A DNA stretch of 5,213 bases from Desulfobacula sp. (GCA_029940235.1 JAOZRI010000181.1:1-5213); one strand, 5' to 3'. Positions 1 to 5,213 are shown, numbered from the stretch's first letter. Numbers and translations are program-made. The notes: generated by a model not told the origin, from the letters alone.

Positions 1-169
1 CCCAGCAGTTATGAGCAGCAGTTTGATTTTCCTTTGAAATCCTGGAAATAAACTCCTTGGCGTCTTTGATAGATTGCACATACACCATGGTACATATAAA
101 AACAGATTTCTTAATTTTTATATCTGTTCTACGCTGGTGTTTGATTGAATAGAAATATTTTTTTGCCAT
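1..169 (-). CDS. IMPACT/YigZ-family protein, N-terminal part (runs off left edge)
   Basis: Reading leftward from an ATG at 169-167 there are 56 open codons up to the window edge. Residues 18-27 (KIKKSVFICT) match the 'EIKKSRFI' block near the start of E. coli YigZ. Residues 33-47 form the 'SIKDAKEFISRISKE' helix, and residues 52-56 (AHNCW) fit the family's 'ATHNCWAY' signature, with Ala where Thr is usual. The family (UPF0029/IMPACT, about 200 residues) has a ribosomal-protein-S5-like fold. It is linked to translation regulation in eukaryotes, but its bacterial role is poorly known. An in-frame TGA at 184-182 fixes the start to within a few codons. The only alternative is a GTG directly before the ATG. 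I see no Shine-Dalgarno sequence. The gene lies just past the min terminator, so it is probably a separate unit. The family call is fairly sure, but the C-terminal half cannot be checked. Confidence 0.8.
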   Translation of the reverse strand, partial: MAKKYFYSIKHQRRTDIKIKKSVFICTMVYVQSIKDAKEFISRISKENQTAAHNCW

Positions 170-190
170 CACACATGAATATCAGTGAAT

Positions 191-234
191 AAAAAAGCAC
201 CAGAATAGAGTCACAGATTTAAACTGGTGCTTTT
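191..234 (-). terminator. Rho-independent terminator of the min genes
   Basis: A perfect 11-bp inverted repeat pairs AAAAGCACCAG (193-203) with CTGGTGCTTTT (224-234) around a 20-base loop. Read on the minus strand, it begins 17 bases after the minE stop codon, and the stem runs into six T residues (196-191). This is a normal intrinsic terminator for the minC-minD-minE transcript, apart from a rather long loop. On the plus strand it is followed by only four T residues, so it would be weaker in that direction. Confidence 0.82.
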
Positions 235-251
235 AAAAGATTTAAAATAAA

Positions 252-518
252 TTATGCTCTTGTTCTTTTTACCTGAAGAATAGGTGTGTTAAACACCAGA
301 GCGGAAACATCATCGTCCCTTTTAACTTTTAATTCAAGGGAGTGCTTATCAATTTCAAAATAGTTTGAAATCACTGCCACAATATCTTTTTGAAGATCAG
401 TTAAAGTTGTATCATTTACCTCAAGTTTGTCATATATTAAAGAAAATTGCAGTCTTTTTTTTGCAGTATCTTTACTGGCTTTCTGTTTGGTGAATCTTTT
501 TAATAACCTGCTTAACAT
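252..518 (-). CDS. minE: Cell division topological specificity factor MinE
   Basis: MinE binds membrane-bound MinD, stimulates its ATPase and displaces MinC, so that Min proteins oscillate or form gradients and the FtsZ ring is allowed only at midcell. The 88-residue length equals that of E. coli MinE. Residues 1-11 (MLSRLLKRFTK) form a basic, amphipathic membrane-targeting segment. Residues 18-31 hold the anti-MinCD stretch with 'AKKRLQ', whose Arg22 corresponds to E. coli Arg21. Residues 32-80 form the topological-specificity domain, with the conserved 'LQKDIVAVISNYFEID' helix at 42-57. The ATG is preceded at six bases by GGAG (528-525), which abuts the minD stop codon TAA (531-529). minE is thus 10 bases behind minD and probably translationally coupled to it. 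It is the last gene before the hairpin terminator. Nothing appears broken. Confidence 0.96.
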   Translation of the reverse strand: MLSRLLKRFTKQKASKDTAKKRLQFSLIYDKLEVNDTTLTDLQKDIVAVISNYFEIDKHSLELKVKRDDDVSALVFNTPILQVKRTRA

Positions 519-528
519 TTAATGCTCC

Positions 529-1329
529 TTATTTTTTCAGCCCGAAAGTTCTGCCAATTTTACCCCATAAACTGGTTTTCAGCTCTGGAGCCTGTATTGG
601 TAAGTCTGCTTCACCATTAAGTCTTCTGGCAATACGCTTAAATGCCTGGCCTGCCTTTGATTCATTTTGTAATACAAGAGGAGTACCTGTGTTAGACGAG
701 ATTAATACCTGTTCATCCATGGGCACAAGACCTGCAAGGTCAATGGAGAGAACCTCAAGGACATCTTCATGGCTTAACATTTCACCTCTCTCCACACGGG
801 CGGGTTCAATCCTGTTAACAAGCAGTTTTGGATTTAAAGATTTTGAATATAAAATACCAATGACTCTGTCTGCATCCCTTACAGCAGATACATCAGGAGT
901 GCATACAACTATTGCTTCATCTGCTCCGACAATTGAATTTTCAAAGCCTTTTTCAATTCCAGCCGGTGAATCCATTATAATATAGTCAAACTCTTTTTTT
1001 AACTGCTCTGCCACCCGTTCAACGCCTGCAGTTGTTAAAACATCTTTATTGTCGCTTTGTGATGCCGGAATCAAGAAAAGGTTTTTTATTCTTCTGTCTC
1101 TTATGGCAGCCTGGCTGATTTTACATTTTCCATGGACAACATCCACAATATTAAACACTATCCTGTTTTCAAGGCCCATTACAACATCAAGGTTTCTCAA
1201 TCCAATGTCCATATCAACTATGGCAACTCTTTTGCCTTCAAGCGCAAGGGCAGCACCAATGGAAGAGGTGGCTGTTGTTTTACCAACACCGCCTTTCCCA
1301 GAAGTTATTACAATTACTTTACCTTCCAA
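529..1329 (-). CDS. minD: Septum site-determining protein MinD (membrane ATPase), TTG start
   Basis: MinD is a ParA/MinD-type ATPase. Its ATP-bound dimer binds the inner membrane, recruits MinC to block FtsZ assembly, and is released by MinE. The 266-residue protein shows the deviant Walker A motif GKGGVGKTT at 11-19 (signature Lys12, catalytic Lys17), the switch region DMDIGLRNLD at 39-48, Walker B DYIIMD at 115-120 followed by SPAGIE, and a C-terminal amphipathic, basic membrane-targeting helix at about 253-266 (SLWGKIGRTFGLKK). The start codon is TTG (1329-1327). An in-frame TAG lies only four codons upstream (1341-1339), and no other start precedes the Walker A motif, so TTG is essentially forced. 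A good Shine-Dalgarno sequence, AGAGGTG, sits just upstream. The gene lies 26 bases after minC and 10 bases before minE, which is the standard order of a min operon. Confidence 0.97.
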   Translation of the reverse strand: MEGKVIVITSGKGGVGKTTATSSIGAALALEGKRVAIVDMDIGLRNLDVVMGLENRIVFNIVDVVHGKCKISQAAIRDRRIKNLFLIPASQSDNKDVLTTAGVERVAEQLKKEFDYIIMDSPAGIEKGFENSIVGADEAIVVCTPDVSAVRDADRVIGILYSKSLNPKLLVNRIEPARVERGEMLSHEDVLEVLSIDLAGLVPMDEQVLISSNTGTPLVLQNESKAGQAFKRIARRLNGEADLPIQAPELKTSLWGKIGRTFGLKK

Positions 1330-1333
1330 TTTA

Positions 1334-1340
1334 CACCTCT
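1334..1340 (-). promoter_or_regulatory. Ribosome binding site that fixes the minD TTG start
   Basis: On the minus strand AGAGGTG ends four bases before the TTG at 1329-1327, and its GAGG core ends six bases before it. It matches six of the seven bases of the anti-SD complement GGAGGTG. With an in-frame stop overlapping its 5' end, this site supports TTG as the true start codon. Confidence 0.75.
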
Positions 1341-1355
1341 ATTAATAATTATTGT

Positions 1356-2045
1356 TTATATTGTTTCCGGCCATGGCATTTTTCGAAAAGGATTTGTCTT
1401 CATATAATCTTTTACCATTATTCCATCATCTTCAATACATGCATATTCAGGTTTTGCAATGAAATCTTCGTCCATACCGGCTGCAGCAATTGCTCCAATC
1501 TGGACATGGGTGGGTTTAAACTCAAGGGCAAAAATTATGGCGGTATTATTGCCAGGGCATCCGGCATGAACTTTACCTGCAAGCTTGCCAAGCACAATAA
1601 TATCTCCGCTTGCAATTATTTCAGCTCCGGGGTTTACATCCCCTGTAATCACAATATGTCTTTTTGACTCAATTTTCTGGCCCGATCTTACTCTTCCCCT
1701 TAGCATTAATACATCACTTTTATGATGATTCCATCCCTTTGAAAGGTCTCTCTGGCGGATTCTTTGTGTGGGGATTGATCTTTTTTCAGGAGGAGTTGTT
1801 ACTTTTGTAACTTTAAATGTGTTTTTTAAATGTGATGTTATATTTTTTATTAAATCACCATGGCCTTTGGCAGCACCTACATCAATAACCACGCTTGAGT
1901 TCATGACAAGAGGTTTTAAATTTTTAAACAGATTATTAATTTCTGATTTTATTGTCTCTTCAGAGCAGGAGGGGTCAAGTGTGATCCAGAAACCATCACC
2001 AACCCCTTTTAATTTTACTGGTACAGAGCTATCAAAGTTAATCAT
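1356..2045 (-). CDS. minC: Septum site-determining protein MinC (FtsZ inhibitor)
   Basis: MinC inhibits FtsZ polymerisation away from midcell and is brought to the membrane by MinD. The 229-residue protein has the expected two domains. Residues 1-84 form the FtsZ-inhibiting N-domain, with 'VKLKGVGDGFWITLD' at 10-24. A basic, Arg/Gln-rich linker covers about 85-111. Residues 112 to about 200 form the right-handed beta-helix C-domain, which dimerises and binds MinD. It carries the conserved RSGQ at 120-123, the repeated Gly/Val turns 'GDVNPGAEIIASGDIIVLG', and 'HVQIGAI' near its end. The protein is close to the usual 220-230 residues. The ATG at 2045 has no Shine-Dalgarno sequence in the bases before it. 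A promoter-like pair in the 39-base gap would place the transcript start at about the ATG, which could explain this. minC is the first min gene and is followed by minD. Confidence 0.95.
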   Translation of the reverse strand: MINFDSSVPVKLKGVGDGFWITLDPSCSEETIKSEINNLFKNLKPLVMNSSVVIDVGAAKGHGDLIKNITSHLKNTFKVTKVTTPPEKRSIPTQRIRQRDLSKGWNHHKSDVLMLRGRVRSGQKIESKRHIVITGDVNPGAEIIASGDIIVLGKLAGKVHAGCPGNNTAIIFALEFKPTHVQIGAIAAAGMDEDFIAKPEYACIEDDGIMVKDYMKTNPFRKMPWPETI

Positions 2046-2051
2046 TTTATA

Positions 2052-2082
2052 ATTATGTGCAAAAGCTGCAACAACCTGTCAA
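2052..2082 (-). promoter_or_regulatory. Candidate sigma-70-type promoter for minCDE, near-leaderless
   Basis: On the minus strand a perfect -35 hexamer TTGACA (2082-2077) is followed, after a long 19-base spacer, by CATAAT (2057-2052), a five-of-six match to the -10 box. Transcription would begin about seven bases later, at or within a base of the minC ATG (2045). That fits the missing Shine-Dalgarno sequence and would give a leaderless message. The 19-base spacing is suboptimal, so this is an inference from position and sequence only. Confidence 0.42.
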
Positions 2083-2084
2083 AT

Positions 2085-3230
2085 TTATAATTCCAATACT
2101 TCTCTTAATTTATGGGAAAAATCAATGACACTATATGGTTTGAGAATATATCCCTTGCAGCCATTTTTAAGCATTTCCTGGGCTTTTTCATCAATGGAGT
2201 ATCCTGTTGACAGCAGCACTTTAATATCAGGATCAATTTTTTTTAGTTCTACAAAGGTCTCAAGTCCATTCATTTCCGGCATTATCATGTCAAGGATTAC
2301 AAGATTAATTGTATCTTTTTGATCCTGATATATTTTTAAGGCTTCTTTGCCTGAATCCACTGTTATTACATTATATCCAAGTGTTTTGCATATCTCTTTT
2401 CCAACTGTGAGAATTCTCTGTTCATCATCAACAAGCAGTACTGATTCATTACCAAGAATCAGTTTTGCTTGTTGAGTTGATAGATTCATGTTATCTGGTT
2501 TTTCTTTTAAAGGTAAAATAATAGAAAAAGAAGATCCATTATCAGGAGAACTCCACACATCAATTACACCGCTGTGGTTTTGAACAATTTCCCTGGCAAA
2601 AGTCAGTCCGAGGCCTTTTTTTTCAGGATGAGCCATGTGATTTGCAGAATAAAAGGGAGTAAAAATACTTTTCAATACATCATTGTCCATTCCAATGCCA
2701 GTATCAGCTATGGTGATTTTTACAAAAAAACCAGTGTCGATACCATAGGATTCAGCAGTTCCATTTAAAATAGCTGCAGATTCTGTTAGAATGGAAAGTT
2801 TTCCTTTGTCTGGCATGGCCTGTAGGGCATTATTTATAATTACTGTCAAAACCTGGTTGATTTTATCAGAATCCGCTTCAATGATTAAAGGGCTTGAATT
2901 AAGCTCCACATCAAGCACAATATTTTTTTCTTTAAGGTTAAGGTTTTCCACGGCTTTTCTAACAAGACGATTAACATCAATTGAACTTGTATAATACTCA
3001 TCAACTTTTGCAAATCCAAGTAGTTGGTGGGCAATATCAGAGCCGTGGTCAATACAATGGATAATTTCCGTTATATGCCTGTATAATGGATCAGAGGGTT
3101 TTACACTGTTAAGCATTAAAGAAGCCCTTCCTTTGATGGCAGACAAAAGATTATTAAAATCATGGGCTATCCCGCCCGCAAGTGCTTGTACTGCGTCGGG
3201 AGTCTCATTTTTTAAGTGTATATGTTCCAT
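2085..3230 (-). CDS. Sensorless hybrid histidine kinase with C-terminal receiver domain
   Basis: This 381-residue protein begins almost directly at its phosphorylation site, with no membrane segment, PAS, GAF or other sensor. Residues 13-75 are a HisKA dimerisation domain with the H-box AGGIAHDFNNLL, in which His23 is the likely phosphorylated residue. Residues 85-241 form the HATPase_c domain, with the N-box around Asn133-Asn134, DTGIGM (G1) at 176-181 and GLGL (G2) at 206-209. After a short linker (242-262), residues 263-381 form a CheY-like receiver with the acidic pair Asp268-Asp269, phospho-acceptor Asp314, Thr342 and Lys364. All catalytic positions are present, so it should be active in the cytoplasm. 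The ATG is preceded by AGGG at seven bases, and an in-frame TAG three codons upstream excludes a lost N-terminal domain. It has no output domain, so it probably relays to an Hpt or regulator elsewhere. It lies 39 bases upstream of minC on the same strand. Its specific signal and target are not recognisable. Confidence 0.9.
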   Translation of the reverse strand: MEHIHLKNETPDAVQALAGGIAHDFNNLLSAIKGRASLMLNSVKPSDPLYRHITEIIHCIDHGSDIAHQLLGFAKVDEYYTSSIDVNRLVRKAVENLNLKEKNIVLDVELNSSPLIIEADSDKINQVLTVIINNALQAMPDKGKLSILTESAAILNGTAESYGIDTGFFVKITIADTGIGMDNDVLKSIFTPFYSANHMAHPEKKGLGLTFAREIVQNHSGVIDVWSSPDNGSSFSIILPLKEKPDNMNLSTQQAKLILGNESVLLVDDEQRILTVGKEICKTLGYNVITVDSGKEALKIYQDQKDTINLVILDMIMPEMNGLETFVELKKIDPDIKVLLSTGYSIDEKAQEMLKNGCKGYILKPYSVIDFSHKLREVLEL

Positions 3231-3240
3231 TTTATAACCC

Positions 3241-3255
3241 TATGCAAAAAGCATA
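3241..3255. repeat. Perfect 5-5-5 inverted repeat in the divergent promoter region
   Basis: TATGC, five A residues, then GCATA form a perfect inverted repeat 10 bases upstream of the kinase start codon. It could be an operator for the kinase gene. It also lies about 130-150 bases upstream of the inferred aroF transcript start, a distance where activators of sigma-54 promoters often bind. No known regulator motif was recognised, and in AT-rich DNA such a short repeat may be chance. Confidence 0.3.
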
Positions 3256-3319
3256 AATATTTAATAATTCTTCGAGCAAATCTTGATATTGAATCCTATC
3301 TTGCATGGTTATGAAAAGC

Positions 3320-3340
3320 AATAAATAATTTAAATTTATT
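3320..3340. repeat. AT-only 7-7-7 inverted repeat between kinase gene and aroF
   Basis: AATAAAT (3320-3326) and ATTTATT (3334-3340) are perfect inverted copies around a 7-base centre. The element consists only of A and T, so it would form a weak hairpin and might act as a bent or easily melted segment, or as an operator. Base composition alone makes chance occurrence plausible. The rest of 3231-3422 is AT-rich spacer with no gene recognised in it. Confidence 0.2.
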
Positions 3341-3360
3341 TGTAATTTTATATAAATATC

Positions 3361-3377
3361 CTGGCTTTTTTATTGCT
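3361..3377 (+). promoter_or_regulatory. Candidate sigma-54 (-24/-12) promoter for aroF-aroB
   Basis: The sequence from 3361 reads CTGGC, a T-rich stretch, then TTGCT. It fits the sigma-54 pattern YTGGC-(N8)-TTGCW, with the invariant GG (3363-3364) and GC (3375-3376) separated by exactly 10 bases. The A, C and G that usually follow TGGC are replaced by T. Transcription would start near 3388, giving a 35-base leader that contains the strong aroF ribosome binding site. A sigma-70 reading also exists (TTGCTC at 3373, TACAAA at 3396), but its hexamers are poor and its leader very short. The assignment rests on motif and spacing alone. Confidence 0.4.
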
Positions 3378-3411
3378 CTAAAGTTTTAATGCTGATACAA
3401 AAGCCTGAAGC

Positions 3412-3416
3412 GGAGG
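3412..3416 (+). promoter_or_regulatory. Strong ribosome binding site of aroF
   Basis: GGAGG lies six bases before the ATG at 3423. It is the best Shine-Dalgarno match of any gene in the window and confirms the start of the short, regulatory-domain-less DAHP synthase. Confidence 0.85.
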
Positions 3417-3422
3417 AAATTT

Positions 3423-4238
3423 ATGTCTATAGCAAAACTTGTCAGTCGAGAATTTAAGATAGAGAATACATGTGTTAAAGTTGGCAACGTCGTATTCGGA
3501 GATGGGAACTTCCCTGTAATTGCAGGCCCCTGTGCTGTTGAAAGTGAAAAACAGGTGCTATCCATTGCACACTCTGTTAAAAATGCCGGTGCACAGGTGT
3601 TTCGCAGTGGAGCCTTTAAGCCAAGGACATCTCCATACTCTTTTCAGGGCCTTGGAAAACAGGGCCTTAAACTACTGGCAAAAGTCAAACAGGAGACTGG
3701 TCTTCCCATTGCAACCGAAGCCATGGATGTTGAAAATTTTGACCTTGTTGAAGAGTATGCTGATCTTGTTCAGATAGGAACCAGAAACATGCAGAATTTT
3801 TCTCTGTTAAGAAGAGCAGGAAAATCAAAAAGAGCTGTACTTTTAAAAAGAGGAATGTCAGCTACACTTCAAGAATGGCTTATGGCTGCTGAATATATTA
3901 TGCAGGAGGGTAATGAAAATATTATTCTTTGCGAGCGAGGCATAAGAACTTTTGTAAGGCACAGTAGAAATACATTGGATCTCTCTGTAATATCTGTTGT
4001 GAAAAAACAGAGCCATCTTCCTGTTATTGTTGATCCCAGTCATGCTGCCGGAGTCAGGGATCAGGTTGTGCCTCTTGCCTGTGCAGCAACAGCTGTAAAT
4101 GCTGATGGTTTAATGATAGAAGTCCATAATAATCCAGAGCAAGCCCTTAGTGACGGCTTGCAGTCTTTGTACCCTGAACAGTTTGCAGCTCTTATGGGCA
4201 AAATTAATTCAATTCATGCCGTAATCCAGGAAGATTGA
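3423..4238 (+). CDS. aroF: 3-deoxy-7-phosphoheptulonate (DAHP) synthase, type I-beta, catalytic domain only
   Basis: The enzyme condenses phosphoenolpyruvate with erythrose 4-phosphate to DAHP, the first step of aromatic amino acid synthesis. The 271-residue barrel resembles the Thermotoga maritima enzyme. It has GPCAVE at 35-40, the phosphate-binding KPRTSPYSFQG at 66-76, QIGTRNMQNF at 117-126, LLKRGM at 140-145, CERGIRT at 170-176 and DPSH at 204-207. The four metal ligands are present as Cys37, His207, Glu233 and Asp244. The protein opens with KLVSREF (5-11), which in the Thermotoga enzyme joins the N-terminal ACT-like feedback domain to the barrel, so that domain is absent here. An in-frame TGA (3393-3395) just upstream rules out a longer start. 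Without the domain, allosteric inhibition by tyrosine or phenylalanine through that route is unlikely. aroB follows 27 bases downstream in the same frame, as an operon. Confidence 0.96.
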   Translation: MSIAKLVSREFKIENTCVKVGNVVFGDGNFPVIAGPCAVESEKQVLSIAHSVKNAGAQVFRSGAFKPRTSPYSFQGLGKQGLKLLAKVKQETGLPIATEAMDVENFDLVEEYADLVQIGTRNMQNFSLLRRAGKSKRAVLLKRGMSATLQEWLMAAEYIMQEGNENIILCERGIRTFVRHSRNTLDLSVISVVKKQSHLPVIVDPSHAAGVRDQVVPLACAATAVNADGLMIEVHNNPEQALSDGLQSLYPEQFAALMGKINSIHAVIQED

Positions 4239-4269
4239 TGGCAACAAGCTGATGGCAAGCTTAAAATGA
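4236..4269 (+). repeat. Tandem 14-base repeat forming a stop/start codon chain between aroF and aroB
   Basis: TGATGGCAA occurs at 4236-4244 and again at 4250-4258, a period of 14 bases. The first copy contains the aroF stop TGA and, overlapping it by one base, an ATG (4238) that opens a four-codon frame (MATS) ending in TGA at 4250-4252. That stop overlaps the next ATG (4252), which opens a five-codon frame (MASLK) ending in TGA at 4267-4269. The last stop overlaps the aroB ATG (4266). A ribosome finishing aroF could therefore re-start in steps up to aroB, which has no clear Shine-Dalgarno sequence of its own. The repeat and codons are directly visible, but the coupling role is inference. Confidence 0.6.
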
Positions 4270-5213
4270 TAAAAACTTTTCATATTCAAGGCCAGACCGG
4301 GCTCTCTTCCATCCATGTGGGAGAAAAACTTAAAAATCTGGAACAATATCTGCCTTTAACCAGGGTTATAATTATTACAGATGACAATATAAAAAAATAT
4401 TATCAAGATGATTTTCCAGATGTACCCGTCATAACCATTGGAACCGGTGAAAAAATTAAAACCCTTGCAACCATTGAAACTATTTTAAAAGAACTTATCC
4501 ACTATTCCTGTGACCGCTCAAGTTTTATTGTGGGAATCGGTGGCGGTATTGTGTGTGATATTGCAGGATTTGCAGCTTCTATCTTTTTAAGGGGTATTAA
4601 CTTTGGTTTTATATCCACCTCTCTTTTATCCCAGGTTGATGCCAGCGTTGGCGGGAAAAATGGAGTCAACTTAGATTCCTATAAAAATATGGTTGGGGTT
4701 TTTAATCAGCCTGAATTTGTAATTTGTGATATTGACCTTCTAAAAACTCTACCCCAGACTCAAATTTCAAACGGCCTTGCCGAGATTGTAAAGCATGCAC
4801 TTATTTTTGATAAAGAGTTATTCGATTTTATTGAACAAAATAGAGCAAAAGCTCTTAACCTTGATTATGATACAATTTTTAAGCTTGTTGCAGATTCGGT
4901 AAAGATCAAGTCTAACATAGTACAATTTGATGAAAAAGAGTCAGGAGAGAGAAAAAAGCTCAATTTTGGCCACACCATAGGCCATGCCATTGAGAAAATT
5001 GACCAGACTTCCCATGGAAGTGCTGTTTCCATGGGTATGGTTGCAGCTGCAAAGTTTTCACAACAAAGAGGTCTGATAACCAGCAGTGATGTTTTGCGTA
5101 TCACAGGTCTTTTAAAGAATTTAAATCTTCCAACAAATCTTGAATATAATGTTGATGATATTATCAATGCAGCTGCAAAAGATAAAAAAAAGCAGGGCAG
5201 CAACCTTTTTTAT
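4266..5213 (+). CDS. aroB: 3-dehydroquinate synthase, partial (runs off right edge)
   Basis: AroB converts DAHP to 3-dehydroquinate using NAD+ and a divalent metal, the second shikimate step. The frame is open for 316 codons from ATG 4266 to the edge, lacking roughly the last 30-50 residues of a typical enzyme of about 350-360. Visible motifs are the NAD-binding GGGIVCD at 92-98, STSLLSQVDASVGGK at 117-131, and GLAEIVKHA at 170-178. They continue with ERKKLNFGHTIGHAIE at 228-243 and SHGSAVSMGM at 249-258. Compared with Aspergillus DHQS, the metal ligands map to Glu173, His236 and His250, and the active-site residues to Asp125, Lys131, Lys140, Asn141, Lys176, Glu225, Arg229 and His240. All are retained. 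Unusual choices are Cys97 for the common Gly and Ser252 in place of Glu in 'HGEAV'. The gene follows aroF in the same frame after 27 bases and has no strong ribosome binding site. Confidence 0.96.
   Translation, partial: MIKTFHIQGQTGLSSIHVGEKLKNLEQYLPLTRVIIITDDNIKKYYQDDFPDVPVITIGTGEKIKTLATIETILKELIHYSCDRSSFIVGIGGGIVCDIAGFAASIFLRGINFGFISTSLLSQVDASVGGKNGVNLDSYKNMVGVFNQPEFVICDIDLLKTLPQTQISNGLAEIVKHALIFDKELFDFIEQNRAKALNLDYDTIFKLVADSVKIKSNIVQFDEKESGERKKLNFGHTIGHAIEKIDQTSHGSAVSMGMVAAAKFSQQRGLITSSDVLRITGLLKNLNLPTNLEYNVDDIINAAAKDKKKQGSNLFY

Noticed and set aside
1..88. Start of the left-edge gene at the internal ATG 88-86
   Set aside because: The KKS-FI block, conserved in the YigZ family, lies upstream of this ATG, so the start at 169 is preferred.
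689..985. Open frame of 98 codons on the plus strand opposite minD
   Set aside because: It is antisense to a clear MinD, shows no family motif and has no ribosome binding site. It is a shadow of minD codon use.
1049..1667. Three further plus-strand open frames opposite minD and minC
   Set aside because: They overlap one another and lie antisense to well-conserved min genes. Their translations look like no known protein.
1768..2994. Plus-strand open frames opposite minC and the kinase
   Set aside because: They are antisense to conserved catalytic motifs, short, and without start signals.
3373..3401. Sigma-70 promoter reading (TTGCTC, 17 bases, TACAAA) before aroF
   Set aside because: The hexamers match poorly and the start would leave only about 15 bases of leader. 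The overlapping -24/-12 reading fits better, though this one is not excluded.
3389..3457. A 22-codon plus-strand frame overlapping the aroF start, considered as a leader peptide
   Set aside because: It has no Shine-Dalgarno sequence, only two aromatic codons and no attenuator hairpin after it, so aromatic attenuation is not supported.
3858..4043. A 61-codon minus-strand frame opposite aroF
   Set aside because: It is antisense to the DAHP synthase core, with no motif and no start signal.
4865..5203. A 112-codon minus-strand frame opposite aroB
   Set aside because: It lies antisense to the conserved metal-binding part of AroB. Its hydrophobic look comes from complementing lysine and glutamate codons.

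Overview
This is an AT-rich bacterial window holding six protein genes, all housekeeping or signalling. Four lie on the minus strand: the start of an IMPACT/YigZ-family gene, minE, minD and minC. A fifth minus-strand gene, upstream of minC, encodes a hybrid histidine kinase. Two shikimate-pathway genes, aroF and aroB, diverge onto the plus strand. A MinC-MinD-MinE division-site system points to a Gram-negative-type rod. The short type I-beta DAHP synthase, the sensorless hybrid kinase and the protein sequence style suggest an anaerobic Desulfobacterota-like organism (Desulfobacterales is my best guess). That assignment comes from family impressions and is not proven by the sequence.

Layout: 1-169 (minus) is the 5' part of a YigZ/IMPACT-family gene that runs off the left edge. 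A hairpin with a T-tract at 191-234 ends the min transcript. Next come minE (252-518), minD (529-1329, TTG start) and minC (1356-2045), reading right to left with 10- and 26-base gaps. A kinase/receiver gene (2085-3230) lies 39 bases upstream of minC, and that gap carries a promoter-like pair that would give a nearly leaderless minC transcript. The 192-base divergent region 3231-3422 holds two small inverted repeats and a -24/-12 (sigma-54-type) promoter candidate facing aroF. aroF (3423-4238) encodes a DAHP synthase without the N-terminal regulatory domain. aroB (from 4266, running off the right edge) encodes 3-dehydroquinate synthase. A tandem 14-base repeat links the two genes and creates a chain of overlapping stop/start codons.

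How the genes work together: MinC, MinD and MinE place the division septum. MinD recruits the FtsZ inhibitor MinC to the membrane, and MinE drives MinD off it. AroF and AroB catalyse the first two steps of the shikimate pathway. The hybrid kinase has no sensor and no DNA-binding output, so its partners must lie elsewhere. It may share transcription with minCDE or divergent control with aroF-aroB.

I found no mobile element, CRISPR array, tRNA, rRNA or recognisable riboswitch. No gene-free stretch exceeds 300 bases. I found no clearly new multi-gene system. The most unusual points are the stop/start chain before aroB, the possible leaderless minC transcript, the sigma-54-like site and the sensorless kinase next to min.
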